A stretch of DNA of 64,000 bases from SAR202 cluster bacterium AD-804-J14_MRT_500m (GTDB taxonomy: Bacteria > Chloroflexota > Dehalococcoidia > UBA3495 > GCA-2712585). The stretch covers positions 11,803 to 75,802 of the forward strand of contig VEXF01000005.1 of assembly GCA_009391275.1 (NCBI GenBank). The letters are read 5' to 3'. The notes beneath the pieces were generated by a model that saw nothing but the letters and a program-made list of their open reading frames with translations, ran no database searches and had not been told where the DNA came from. The position numbers and the translations under genes were made by a program. This document shows positions 46,288 through 55,967 of this stretch, piece by piece; the stretch's first letter is position 1, and each line of letters starts with the position of its first letter.

Positions 46288-46980
46288 TCAAGCAATATCA
46301 TTGCAGGTATCGTCCGAGAGAGTCCTCGTCAACCAAGTCCTCTTTGACCCCTTGACGATCCATATAGCGACAAATAGAAAGAGAAATCCAAAAGAGAATC
46401 CTCCAACTACGTCGCTGGGCCAATGGACACCTATATAAACCCGGCTGGCACTTACTACGAGTACGGCTGTCCCAACCAGCACCTGAAACAATCTCCGAAC
46501 CCATAATATATGCAAATGGAGATCAGCAAGATACATAAGAAAACCTAGAAAGACAACAGCATGGATAGTATGCCCACTGGGGAACCCGGATGAATCAGCA
46601 GCAATAACAGACAAAGCAGAATCTGGCCTATCGCGGTCGATCAAAATTTTAACCCCCTGACCCGCTAGATCTGCGATTGGGATTATCATGCTGGCTCCCA
46701 ACTCCCTCATCCATCCAATTCTTAAGAAAAAAATCCAAATAAAAGCCAAGGAAGCTGCAATTATCTCTGGACGCCCAATCCATGCTGACAAAATAGCCAA
46801 GTTTTGAATCGCCGGATTATTTAATGACTCAAAACCAGACAGGACCCAAATATCACCCGGTAATGGACCACGAACGACTGCCAAATAACCCAACACAACA
46901 TTAATTGCTAGTAGAACCACAACTATAAGCCGATTCCGACTTTTAGAATTCAGAGATTGCTTGAGTACACTCTGGATCAT
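46288..46980 (-). CDS. PAP2-family membrane phosphatase
   Basis: Six membrane helices and the three PAP2 motifs are visible in order: KILIDRDRP (about residues 110-118), FPSGHTIHA (about 130-138) and SRVYIGVHWPSDVVGG (about 181-196). The enzyme removes phosphate from a lipid such as undecaprenyl diphosphate or phosphatidate. Length is 230 aa. Divergent from cmk. Confidence 0.9.
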   Translation of the reverse strand: MIQSVLKQSLNSKSRNRLIVVVLLAINVVLGYLAVVRGPLPGDIWVLSGFESLNNPAIQNLAILSAWIGRPEIIAASLAFIWIFFLRIGWMRELGASMIIPIADLAGQGVKILIDRDRPDSALSVIAADSSGFPSGHTIHAVVFLGFLMYLADLHLHILWVRRLFQVLVGTAVLVVSASRVYIGVHWPSDVVGGFSFGFLFLFVAIWIVKGSKRTWLTRTLSDDTCNDIA

Positions 46981-47203
46981 TATCCCGATAGTCTGCCCTT
47001 CAAGCTATTCACTGCTATAATTAGGTTAGGTATAGGCTTAATTTCAGCCTGATTAGATCGATCATGGTCACAAAAATCTTTAAAAAGTTCAAAGATAAGG
47101 CAAGTATGATGCCCTTGAGAAATCGGCGAGTTTACCTTTCAATATTCTAATCCGGGAGAGAGGTCAAGTAACATTCGCAAATCCATTCGCCATCCAGACT
47201 ACA

Positions 47204-47869
47204 TTGTCTAGCCCAAATATAATAGCCATCGATGGACCAGCAGCGTCTGGGAAAAGCGTGGTCGGCATGCTTATAGCCTCCACCATGGGCTACCGTTTTC
47301 TTGACACTGGCAGTATGTACAGAGCTATTGCATGGTATGCATCAGAAAACCATATTGACCCGCACAACACGGCCCCGCTAGAAATACTTGCTCGTACAGT
47401 ATCGATGGAAGTAACTGAAAATGATGGGTCGGTTTTTGTCGACGGGATCAGAGTTCCATTGAAGGAAAGACGCGGTCACATCGATAGCACCGTATCGTTA
47501 GTCGCTAAAATAGAGGGTGTCCGCAAAGCAATGGTAGAACAACAGCGCCTAATTGCTGGCAAAGGCAACATAGTACTAGCCGGGCGAGACATAGGTACGG
47601 TTGTCGTACCTCACGCTTCTATAAAGCTGTATCTTGATGCACCATCAAATGTACGCGCCTCTCGGCGCTATAAAGAACTCAAGGCTCTAGGGCAAAAAGT
47701 AAAACTGCAATCAATCCTCGAACAATTAGAGATGCGAGATAAAATCGATGTAGAGCGGACTCACTCCCCCCTGCGCCCAGCTCATGACGCCCATATTATT
47801 AACACAGAAGGGATCACAATAGCCCAGGTTTTGAATAAAGCTCTAGATCTGATCAAACTGGACCATTGA
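47204..47869 (+). CDS. cmk: cytidylate kinase
   Basis: Cmk phosphorylates CMP and dCMP. The P-loop IAIDGPAASGKSVVG (about residues 7-21) and GYRFLDTGSMYRAIAWYA (about 28-45) are diagnostic, with AGRDIGTVVVPHASIKLYLDA (about 124-144, in pieces) later. The start is a TTG at 47204. No ATG exists upstream in frame near the conserved N-terminus. The stop overlaps the plsC start by 4 bp. Length is 221 aa. Confidence 0.95.
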   Translation: MSSPNIIAIDGPAASGKSVVGMLIASTMGYRFLDTGSMYRAIAWYASENHIDPHNTAPLEILARTVSMEVTENDGSVFVDGIRVPLKERRGHIDSTVSLVAKIEGVRKAMVEQQRLIAGKGNIVLAGRDIGTVVVPHASIKLYLDAPSNVRASRRYKELKALGQKVKLQSILEQLEMRDKIDVERTHSPLRPAHDAHIINTEGITIAQVLNKALDLIKLDH

Positions 47870-48540
47870 ACATCCCATATAGATTTAGCGCTGTCTTAGG
47901 CCACATTTGCTTCACACTCTTTGGTGACTGGCAAGTATCAGGGAAACTATGTGTGCCGCCTCTCGGCCCCCTTATTGTGGTCTCGAACCATATTAGCAAT
48001 GCTGATCCACCGGTCCTCATCTCCAGCATACCTAGACAGCTAGCTTTTCTTGCTAAGGACGATTTGTTCAACAATCCGATGCTTAACATGTTTTTCAAAA
48101 GTATCGGCGCACACCCACTGTCTCGTTCCGGGCCAGATGTAGGAGCAATGCGTTGGGCTTCGCGAATGATTAACAAGGACCACGCTGTTCTCTTATTCCC
48201 AGAAGGCACCAGAAGTATCACCGGAACTCTGCGACGCGGGTTGCCGGGATCAGCATATTTAGCTCTACAAACTCAGGCTCCTATTCTACCAGTTGCCATA
48301 ACTGGAACTGAACGCATACCTGGGTTCTGGCGCGTAGCTTTTCCTATGGCAAACATCCGGGTTAAAATTGGGCGTCCTTTCACTCTACCTCAAATAGATG
48401 GTCGTCCATCCAAGGCTATACTTCAAAGTCTGTCAGATATGATTATGATGCGCATAGCTGATCTGCTACCACCTGACTATCGAGGCTATTACGCTTCGAG
48501 TTTAACGTTTCCGTCTAATGATGCTGACGCCACACCATGA
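47866..48540 (+). CDS. plsC: 1-acylglycerol-3-phosphate acyltransferase
   Basis: A membrane acyltransferase of phosphatidate synthesis. Motif I is NHISNADPPV (HX4D, about residues 41-50), and motif III is LFPEGTRSITGTLRRG (about 111-126), followed by PILPVAITGTERIP. The start is a TTG that shares bases with the cmk stop, giving a cmk-plsC pair as in many bacteria. Length is 224 aa. Confidence 0.93.
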   Translation: MNIPYRFSAVLGHICFTLFGDWQVSGKLCVPPLGPLIVVSNHISNADPPVLISSIPRQLAFLAKDDLFNNPMLNMFFKSIGAHPLSRSGPDVGAMRWASRMINKDHAVLLFPEGTRSITGTLRRGLPGSAYLALQTQAPILPVAITGTERIPGFWRVAFPMANIRVKIGRPFTLPQIDGRPSKAILQSLSDMIMMRIADLLPPDYRGYYASSLTFPSNDADATP

Positions 48541-48553
48541 TAGGAGATCTTAT

Positions 48554-48787
48554 ATGACTGACAATACCCAGTTTGGCATCTACTTGAATAGCCAACAGGG
48601 CTTAGTGGTCCGAATTACATCTACATATTGGATCCCAGAATCGCCAGAATGGATTTATGTAACTGCGGAATCAAATGCCACACTAGTAGAAATTCGTCAG
48701 ATCGCAAAGAGAAATAGTCTTGTCGACGATCCCGATGCTATCACCTGGGGCAGGATACCCATGAAGGATGAAGATAAAGATACTTAA
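48554..48787 (+). CDS. small conserved-looking protein of unknown function
   Basis: The 77-aa protein starts at the ATG at 48554, with AGGAGA 6 bases upstream. The frame is open to 48518 inside plsC, but that start has no ribosome site. The sequence (MTDNTQFGIYLNSQQGLVVR, then TYWIPESPEWIYVT and an acidic tail) has no motif I recognise. No signal peptide or membrane segment. It is probably co-transcribed with cmk-plsC. Confidence 0.65.
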   Translation: MTDNTQFGIYLNSQQGLVVRITSTYWIPESPEWIYVTAESNATLVEIRQIAKRNSLVDDPDAITWGRIPMKDEDKDT

Positions 48788-48832
48788 ACATCTATAATCT
48801 CTCAAATTTGGCAGCGTCTTACTATGGGCCAA

Positions 48833-48902
48833 GTTTGAGCGTAAAATAGTATCCGCGATTCTAGGAGCTATCTGATCGTAATCATATTTGGAGCGTAAAT
48901 AA
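48833..48902 (+). repeat. pair of imperfect direct repeats upstream of dnaG
   Basis: TTTGAGCGTAAAATA (48833-48847) and TTTGGAGCGTAAATAA (48887-48902) are spaced 54 bp apart and end 10 bp before the dnaG ATG. They may be binding sites controlling the dnaG-rpoD operon. Confidence 0.4.
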
Positions 48903-48911
48903 GCATACCTT

Positions 48912-50690
48912 ATGTCTGTTGTTGACGACATCAAAACCCGGATAGAAATTGTGGACTTGGTCTCTAAATATGCCAATCTCAGGCAATCTGGGATGAACTA
49001 TAACGCGCTCTGCCCCTTCCATGCAGAAAAGACTCCTTCTTTCTATGTTTTCCCTAACCGGCAATCTTGGCGCTGCTTCGGTGCCTGCGCTACCGGAGGT
49101 GACGTGTTTTCGTTCTTCATGCAAGTTGAAAACGTAGACTTTAAAGGCGCACTTCAACAATTAGCATCTCAAGCTAGAGTGGAATTAACATCTCAACGAG
49201 CGCGTGAAACAGATGCCGGAGCGTTCCAAGCAAATGACGCTGCAGCACGGTTCTTTTGTCAATATCTAGCATCTAATCAAGGAAAATCTGCTCGAGAATA
49301 TTTATCAAATCGAGGAATTACCCCAGATACTATCGAACGATTCAAACTCGGGCTCAGCCCTTCCGACGGGCACTCTCTACGTCGGAACTTGCTCTCACTA
49401 GGATTCAGCGAGCAGCAACTGATCTCAGCCGGCATTCTTGCACAATCCAAAATGGGCAGCTACCAAGACCTCTTCAGACGTAGAATAATGTTCCCTATCT
49501 GGGACTCGCAAGGAAACTTATCAGGCTTTGGAGGTAGATCACTTGACGATTCAAATCCCAAATACATCAACTCTCGCCAAGGAACCACCTTCGACAAAGG
49601 GCGCACATTGTACGCCCTTCACATTGCTCGAGGATCAATCCCTCAGCAAGGTGCCGTAGTAGTTGAGGGTTACATGGATGCGATCATAGCTCACCAAGCT
49701 GGATTTACAAACGTAGTGGCTTCTATGGGCACTTCCCTCACAAAAATTCAAGCAAGCTTGCTCCAAACCCTCACCCAAGATGTAGTTCTTGCATTAGATC
49801 CCGATACGGCTGGTCAACAAGCAACCCTACGCAGCCTCGAGACATCATGGGAGGCAATCCATGGATCGATTATAGGCCAATCTAAACGTGGGGCTGTATA
49901 CCAAAAACCTTCTGTCCCAAATTTGAAAGTAGCAACATTACCAGATGGTAAAGACCCGGACAATGTCATCCTAGAGGACCCGCAGGAATGGGAAAGATTA
50001 ATTAACGATGCCGCACCTTTCATTCATTTTTATTTCCAGGCGATGTCAGCACAGCACGAAATTACAACAGCTTTTGGGAAATCACAGGTCGCCGACAACC
50101 TCTCACGACTCGTATTCCAAATTAACGATCCATTTGAGCAAGACAGACGATTTGAAGAGCTAGCCGAAATGTTGGGCGTAACTAAAACTGCCTTGGAAGC
50201 TAGCTTGTCTAGGCTCAACAGATCCAAAGGTCCGCAACAGACACGAATGCAACAGCAAGCATCGTCGAGTCCTTTCCAGAAATTAGAGCGAGACCCTTTA
50301 GAAGAACATTGCCTGGCCCTGTTGATTCAAAATCCAAGATTAGCGTACTTAGCAACAGACCTTCGCTCTGAACATTTTCAGCGTGTAGATAACCGAGAAG
50401 TATTTACAAATTTGGGCAAAAAGAACACAATAGAAGACCTCGAAGAAGAAACGAGAACTCAGGCATCTTATTTGTCCCATAAAATGCTCCCACCTAGTGA
50501 TTCTGAAAAAACAGAATCATCCTTTTCCGACTGCATACAAAGATTAGAAGAACGTAGATTAAGACTACTCAAAGAAGAGGAAAGTCTTAGGTTATCCGAG
50601 TTGCCGCCAGAAGAGATTTTTCATTATCATAAGGAAATCTTGGACATTAACGAGGACATTGGAGCGCTTTTTAGAAGGCGGGGTATATAG
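48912..50690 (+). CDS. dnaG: DNA primase
   Basis: DnaG synthesises RNA primers at replication forks. The zinc domain is C34-P-F-H37 ... C55-F-G-A-C59 (CPFHAEKTPSF, RCFGACATGGD). The last pair is CxxxC instead of the more common CxxC, a form I know from Chloroflexi primases. The RNA polymerase core contains GGRSLDDSNPKYINS, the TOPRIM motif VEGYMDAI (about residues 251-258) and ALDPDTAGQQA (about 294-304). The C-terminal helicase-binding part is short. Length is 592 aa. The next gene, rpoD, starts at the base after the stop codon. Confidence 0.96.
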   Translation: MSVVDDIKTRIEIVDLVSKYANLRQSGMNYNALCPFHAEKTPSFYVFPNRQSWRCFGACATGGDVFSFFMQVENVDFKGALQQLASQARVELTSQRARETDAGAFQANDAAARFFCQYLASNQGKSAREYLSNRGITPDTIERFKLGLSPSDGHSLRRNLLSLGFSEQQLISAGILAQSKMGSYQDLFRRRIMFPIWDSQGNLSGFGGRSLDDSNPKYINSRQGTTFDKGRTLYALHIARGSIPQQGAVVVEGYMDAIIAHQAGFTNVVASMGTSLTKIQASLLQTLTQDVVLALDPDTAGQQATLRSLETSWEAIHGSIIGQSKRGAVYQKPSVPNLKVATLPDGKDPDNVILEDPQEWERLINDAAPFIHFYFQAMSAQHEITTAFGKSQVADNLSRLVFQINDPFEQDRRFEELAEMLGVTKTALEASLSRLNRSKGPQQTRMQQQASSSPFQKLERDPLEEHCLALLIQNPRLAYLATDLRSEHFQRVDNREVFTNLGKKNTIEDLEEETRTQASYLSHKMLPPSDSEKTESSFSDCIQRLEERRLRLLKEEESLRLSELPPEEIFHYHKEILDINEDIGALFRRRGI

Positions 50691-52283
50691 ATGGCAGGAA
50701 CACGAAAAGGACAAGGGTCTATGCGCGAGGATGAAGAGTATATTGACTCGATCGCAGCCGAGACCACCGAAGATAATCAAGAACGAGGTCGAACAACTGT
50801 GCTGACCCAAGATGGGAGTCCAGTAGCTCTGGAATACACACAAAAGGGGTCGGCTATTAACAGAGACACTGGAGACGAACAGTGGGAGTCAGGGGGGACA
50901 GCTGTTCAAATTGCAGCACCTCCCTCAACCGAAGAGGAAAATTCGGAAGAAGAACCAGACTGGGAACCTGAACTCGAAGGGGCCGAAGTACTAGACGACC
51001 CAGTTCGAATGTATTTGAGAGAGATCGGCCGTGTTAATCTCCTGACATCCAAAGATGAGCGGATATTAGCGAGAAAGATGGAGGGTGGTCGAAGGCTTCA
51101 GAAGATTGAAGCCGAGATCGGAGAAGAAACCAAACGCCCCGTTCCAGCGTGGGAGGTATCATTCACCATTCTCAACCGTTTAACACAGATGACCCCATTA
51201 GTGGCCGCACTTGCTAATAGACTGGGCATCTCCAATCCTCCAACCTTATCAGAGATTGCAAATAACGAAATCCTTCGATCAGCCATCGATGTGTTGTTGG
51301 ATTCTGACTTAATGGACCAATTGGCCATGGACCTTAACCTTCCACGGGAGGAGATAGTCAAATCAATCATTACACTATCACTAGAAAGTTGGATCCTACC
51401 GCCAGAGATAGTGGACCCACGGCATGGCGACGAAATCAATCTCGGACGGCATACACTTGTAAAACTCGGGCAAGAACTAGAGAGTGAAGAATGCAAAAGC
51501 GATCTGCCCATAAAAAATCAGCACTATGTAGCGTACTTTAACCGAATCAGGGCAGATTCAATGCGATCTCAACGGCATCTGACGGAAGCCAACCTACGTC
51601 TAGTAGTTAGTGTGGCAAAGAAATACATTGGCCGCGGAATGTCCCTGCTCGACCTTATCCAAGAAGGTAACATCGGCTTGATTAGAGCAGTAGAGAAATT
51701 CGATTATCGCAAAGGGTACAAGTTCAGCACATACGCCACTTGGTGGATACGTCAAGCTATCACTAGAGCCATAGCTGATCAGGCTCGCACAATACGGATC
51801 CCAGTCCACATGGTGGAAACAATAAATAAGCTTATGCGCCACCATCGGCGCCTACTACAAGACTTTGGCCGAGAACCTACACCTACAGAGATCGGTGACA
51901 TCATGGAGCTCAGCCCAGAACGAGTAGAAGAGATCATAAAAATATCCCAAGAGCCGGTGTCCTTACAAACACCCATAGGTGAAGAAGAAGACAGCCACCT
52001 CGGAGATTTCATAGAAGACCAAAACGCTCCAGCTCCATCAGAGGCTGCATCTTTTCAACTCCTGAAAGAACAAATTGACGACGTACTCCATACCCTGACT
52101 GATCGAGAGCGAAGAGTACTCCAGCTCAGATTTGGTTTAGAAGATGGAAGAAGCCGAACTTTAGAAGAGGTTGGTCGTGAGTTTGGCGTCACGCGAGAAC
52201 GAATTCGCCAGATCGAAGCTAAAGCGCTGCGAAAGCTGCGTCACCCCACACGTTCACGCCGTCTCAAAGACTTCCTCGACTGA
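50691..52283 (+). CDS. rpoD: principal RNA polymerase sigma factor
   Basis: Sigma70 family, group 1. An acidic N-terminal region (about residues 1-100) is followed by region 1.2 ([19 protein letters not shown]). Region 2 is [55 protein letters not shown] (about 302-356, in pieces). Region 3 runs through [11 protein letters not shown], and region 4.2 holds the [29 protein letters not shown] (about 490-515, in pieces). Length is 530 aa. The ATG abuts the dnaG stop; a second ATG is at codon 11. dnaG-rpoD is the classic macromolecular-synthesis pair. Confidence 0.97.
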   Translation: MAGTRKGQGSMREDEEYIDSIAAETTEDNQERGRTTVLTQDGSPVALEYTQKGSAINRDTGDEQWESGGTAVQIAAPPSTEEENSEEEPDWEPELEGAEVLDDPVRMYLREIGRVNLLTSKDERILARKMEGGRRLQKIEAEIGEETKRPVPAWEVSFTILNRLTQMTPLVAALANRLGISNPPTLSEIANNEILRSAIDVLLDSDLMDQLAMDLNLPREEIVKSIITLSLESWILPPEIVDPRHGDEINLGRHTLVKLGQELESEECKSDLPIKNQHYVAYFNRIRADSMRSQRHLTEANLRLVVSVAKKYIGRGMSLLDLIQEGNIGLIRAVEKFDYRKGYKFSTYATWWIRQAITRAIADQARTIRIPVHMVETINKLMRHHRRLLQDFGREPTPTEIGDIMELSPERVEEIIKISQEPVSLQTPIGEEEDSHLGDFIEDQNAPAPSEAASFQLLKEQIDDVLHTLTDRERRVLQLRFGLEDGRSRTLEEVGREFGVTRERIRQIEAKALRKLRHPTRSRRLKDFLD

Positions 52284-52334
52284 GAAAACTGGTGTACGTC
52301 CTTAGCCTAGATTGAAGCTATAGCGTTTATGTTG

Positions 52335-54419
52335 TTATTCCAAACGTTCTACAAAAATCTCATATTTTGCGGGTCGACTGCTGCCCTTCGCGACAGTGCC
52401 AATTATTAATACTGCCTCATCTAAACGGTCGAATCCTGGAATGTCAATGTGCCCCTGATTTAAGATATCTAGGTCAATTCTTTTTATCTCCCACGCGCCA
52501 TCTTGAGCACATACTACCCACATCATGTAGCTTTGTCGCACGTAGGAATTGGTTCGATAGAATCCATCGCTAACCCATCCATGTTCGCTTGACGCATCAT
52601 CATAAAATCCCAGCTCCGGTACAGAAATAGTATCCAAACAAAAGCCTGGAGCGCTTATTGCATCATCGGTAACATAGTTGAAACGCACCAGAACCTCTTG
52701 CCCAGCATAGGATGTCAAATCTATGTGATCTTCTACCCATCCATCGCTAAAACCAGAATACCCGGAACCAAAGCTGTTACCCATCGGGTTATTGGAAGTT
52801 GCCAATTCTCCAGATAATATATCCCATGTTTGTCCTTGATCTGTAGAAACCTGTACATAACCATAATCCCATTGATATTCAATATCAAACCAGATATTTA
52901 GTCGAAGTGTCGCTGCCTCGAGGGAAACTAGGTCAAATGAACGAGTGAGAGTCGTGCTAATAGAGTCACCTCTATTACTCCACCAACAAAATCCTGAATT
53001 TGGCGGCGTGCTAGGAAAAAGAGACACCTCTGTATCGCCAGAAATCCTGACGGACACACCAGGATCAGTCAGATCCAACAAAACGTATCTGGCTGAATAC
53101 TGAGGCTGAGATAATGAGAGTCTCCCGACCTTACGAATTACATCGGTAAATGGCACACTAACCAACCTGTGCGGATAGCTGTACTGACCATCTTTGGTTT
53201 TACGCCAATAGTTGGCTACGATCCACCGACTAAAGATTGTATTAAAATCATCACGACTACCTGCTTCCTGCAATAGTATATTGATAGCGTTTATCCCTTT
53301 CCCGCCAGTTGACAACAACGGCCTCATATCGTCCTTAACCGACGGTTGGCCCGACAAAAACTCAATAAACAAGAAAGCAGCCCCATAATATGCGCTGAGA
53401 TTTGCAATCTCAGAGGGCCAATATACGAGCGACGTAGGCTGCGAATTTACAAACGCATTGGCGTTCTGGGAATCGTGTCCCAGATTTGACTCTGCCAGCT
53501 GTGACAAGCCCTCATTGAGCCAGGTGCTTTGACCCTGATTCATATTCCAGTGGACAGCATGTTGCAATTCGTGAGCCAACGTTGATAGGTACTCAGGCGT
53601 TCCAGGTCTACGGATCTGCGGATTAATATATATCATTTTGCGTTGGTTACTATACTGACGAACCGTAATTGGGTACTCATCTGAGGAACTATAATAACCA
53701 GCCGGACCACCCAGACGAGCATTAAGCACTGTCAATCTCTTCCCAACAGATCCCGACGGCCACAACGATCCAAATCTATTGACCACGTCCGGGAAAATAT
53801 GTGCTTCGAAATCATCTGCTCCACTTATTAAATCATCATGGGAAACGTAAACATCATTGGAGACGAACCAGTAAACATTCGGTGATATATACTTCAAAGT
53901 GGCCTTAATAGTCCCCATTTCCATCCCTAACATGTCGGCAACAAAAAATGTCTCCTGATGTCCTTGTATTAAATCTGAAATCTCTGGTATCGAGTATCGA
54001 TCCAAATTGGACGGAAGACCGGGTATAAGTTGGGACGCTAGTTCTAAAACATTTGCAGCCGACGGATCGGGTATAGAGTTTCTAGGATCTGGCTTGGTTC
54101 CGCCAGTTTGCACAGATTCTACAGCGCGAGATCTTATAGGGTTTTGAACTGACAAGATACTAGACACGGACTTCGTAGATTCCACAGTATATTCTGGTGT
54201 CAATATATTTGGTTGCCCGACATTTTGCGGGGTATAGTCAACAGTCGGAGGGTATCGGGCGATAGCTTGTGTGCTTGAAACCACAGTCCCTTCTACACGA
54301 TGTCCACTGCTGACACCGCTACGGCATCCATTGCTCCCAATCGTAAAAATTAATGCCCATAACAACAAGACCAGAAGGAGTGGATAAGATAAATGACTCA
54401 GAGAAATCACAGCAAACAA
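52335..54419 (-). CDS. secreted gluzincin-type metallopeptidase with C-terminal beta-sandwich domains
   Basis: The N-terminus has a hydrophobic export segment (LSYPLLLVLLLWALIFTIGSNGC), with a possible lipidated Cys about residue 32. A linker follows, and the peptidase core has the zinc motif TLAHELQHAVHWN (about residues 286-298), followed by STWLNEGLSQLAE with the third ligand Glu. The C-terminal ~250 residues resemble the immune-inhibitor-A/MAM-like beta-sandwich (TRSFDLVSLEAATLRLNIWF, VSTDQGQTWDILSG, DLTSYAGQEVLVRFNYVTD). Length is 694 aa. It probably digests external proteins. It converges on rpoD. Confidence 0.85.
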   Translation of the reverse strand: MFAVISLSHLSYPLLLVLLLWALIFTIGSNGCRSGVSSGHRVEGTVVSSTQAIARYPPTVDYTPQNVGQPNILTPEYTVESTKSVSSILSVQNPIRSRAVESVQTGGTKPDPRNSIPDPSAANVLELASQLIPGLPSNLDRYSIPEISDLIQGHQETFFVADMLGMEMGTIKATLKYISPNVYWFVSNDVYVSHDDLISGADDFEAHIFPDVVNRFGSLWPSGSVGKRLTVLNARLGGPAGYYSSSDEYPITVRQYSNQRKMIYINPQIRRPGTPEYLSTLAHELQHAVHWNMNQGQSTWLNEGLSQLAESNLGHDSQNANAFVNSQPTSLVYWPSEIANLSAYYGAAFLFIEFLSGQPSVKDDMRPLLSTGGKGINAINILLQEAGSRDDFNTIFSRWIVANYWRKTKDGQYSYPHRLVSVPFTDVIRKVGRLSLSQPQYSARYVLLDLTDPGVSVRISGDTEVSLFPSTPPNSGFCWWSNRGDSISTTLTRSFDLVSLEAATLRLNIWFDIEYQWDYGYVQVSTDQGQTWDILSGELATSNNPMGNSFGSGYSGFSDGWVEDHIDLTSYAGQEVLVRFNYVTDDAISAPGFCLDTISVPELGFYDDASSEHGWVSDGFYRTNSYVRQSYMMWVVCAQDGAWEIKRIDLDILNQGHIDIPGFDRLDEAVLIIGTVAKGSSRPAKYEIFVERLE

Positions 54420-54685
54420 TTATATGTTCCATTTAACAACGAATGCCAATCGCCAGGGTATAACTATGCCTTTCAGAAGTCGCTTGACCTGGTTAAAAAA
54501 TGATTGTACTTATACCCCTACTCTAGATTTCCCCTCATTGCACCATAACCTCCGCTATTGGCGAATATTCTATTGTTTGGATTGTATAACTTTAAACCGA
54601 TATTCATATTTAGGGCTTGTATCTTCTCGTCCAAGCGCTAAACTGTTACGTGTAACCAATCACAAGCAATAAGACTGAGGTTTTC

Positions 54686-54910
54686 ATGAACAAAGAGCAC
54701 AAATCTATGAGTGTCGCCAGTCTAACACGTCGTAATTTCCTGGGTGTACTCTCGCTGGGAGTCGCCGGGATCGCGGGAATTGGGCTCTCCATGAACAAAT
54801 TGATGCCAGAGAACAAAGAACCCTCTGGTCCCCAGGCTGGCATACCAGAGGATTCAATATTTAAACCACGGGAGAACCAGGGCAACGCCGAAGACCAGAA
54901 TAAAGCCTAG
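54686..54910 (+). CDS. short protein with Tat signal sequence
   Basis: The 74-aa protein carries a twin-arginine motif and hydrophobic core, LTRRNFLGVLSLGVAGIAGIGL (about residues 13-34, in two pieces). Only about 40 hydrophilic residues (Pro/Glu/Asn-rich) follow and no domain is recognisable. The ATG has GAGG about 8 bases upstream. It stands alone between divergent and co-directional genes. The mature part is too short for a usual Tat cofactor protein. Possibly a subunit partner or a remnant. Confidence 0.6.
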   Translation: MNKEHKSMSVASLTRRNFLGVLSLGVAGIAGIGLSMNKLMPENKEPSGPQAGIPEDSIFKPRENQGNAEDQNKA

Positions 54911-55076
54911 GACCACCCACATATTTGCACTACTCTAACTGTGAAATAATTTGTAAGCATGGTTACTGTATATCCTAAGATCCAGTTTAACTATAGGCCA
55001 CATATCTGATTCCTGACCGAACCCCAAGACCGGTCATATATGCCCCCCACACACAAATTCATAAATGGTAAGTTAG

Positions 55077-55967
55077 ATGTCAATTCCCAATTTCCATCAA
55101 TTGGAGATATTCCGTACTGTCGCCAGATTAAGAAGTTTTTCTAGAGCCAGCAAAGAACTCTTGATCACCCAACCATCAGTCTCGCTCCAAGTCAGAGACC
55201 TGGAACAATATTATGGAGCACCTTTGTTCCATCGAAAAGGTAAAAGTATCAAGCTTACTGATATCGGCAACATCGTGTTTCAGTACACGGAGCAGATGTT
55301 CCAAACGACCGAAGAGATGCAGAAATCGGTAGACGCCCTGTTATCAACGGTCAATGGCAGTCTAGTTTTAGGATCTAGTTCAACACCTGGCGAATATCTA
55401 GCACCGCGGATTCTAGGAACCTACCAATCATTTCACCCCAACGTAGGCGTAACGCTCCATATAGGTAACAGCAGCACCGTATGTGAACAAATCTTAGCAG
55501 GCGAGATAGACATCGGCCTAGTGGGAGAAGAAATATCCATCCCGTCTATAACATGTACCGAATTCTATAACGATGAGCTTTTAGTCTTTGCGAATCCGAA
55601 TCATCCGTATACACAGCATGTCGTCACTCCAACCCTTCTATCATCCGAGCCCTTCATAATGCGGGAAGAAGGATCCGCTACCAGGAAGATTGCGGAATCA
55701 CGGATGAAGGAATTAGGAGTCTCACTGCAGATCACAATGGTTCTAGGAAGCAACGAAGCCGTCAAACAAGCAGTATCCGCCGGGTTAGGGTTAGGAATTC
55801 TTTCCAGATTAGCTTTGGAGGTAGATATCGCCGCCAGGGTTGTTGAACCACTTGAAGTGCCTGACTTAGAATGCCGGCGTAATTTTTATGTCCTGCACCA
55901 CGGCAACAGATATTTAAACCGTCCTCAACAAGCTTTTCTCGACCTTGTAACTAAATCGACATTTTAA
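55077..55967 (+). CDS. LysR-family transcriptional regulator
   Basis: N-terminal winged HTH: FHQLEIFRTVARLRSFSRASKELLITQPSVSLQVRDLEQ (about residues 5-43, in pieces). The C-terminal periplasmic-binding-protein-like ligand domain starts near residue 90 (LVLGSSSTPGEYLAPRILG), with GEIDIGLVGEE and the late SAGLGLGILSRLAL. Length is 296 aa. It converges with mutL, with a 4-bp overlap of the stop codons. The CysB/CbbR-like ligand domain (APRILGTYQSFHPNVGVTL) suggests a metabolic regulator. Target unknown; no divergently transcribed neighbour. Confidence 0.93.
   Translation: MSIPNFHQLEIFRTVARLRSFSRASKELLITQPSVSLQVRDLEQYYGAPLFHRKGKSIKLTDIGNIVFQYTEQMFQTTEEMQKSVDALLSTVNGSLVLGSSSTPGEYLAPRILGTYQSFHPNVGVTLHIGNSSTVCEQILAGEIDIGLVGEEISIPSITCTEFYNDELLVFANPNHPYTQHVVTPTLLSSEPFIMREEGSATRKIAESRMKELGVSLQITMVLGSNEAVKQAVSAGLGLGILSRLALEVDIAARVVEPLEVPDLECRRNFYVLHHGNRYLNRPQQAFLDLVTKSTF

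Noticed and set aside
54424..54672. 82-aa ORF between the peptidase and the Tat protein
   Set aside because: No ribosome site, no motif, biased toward random composition; the region is taken as intergenic.
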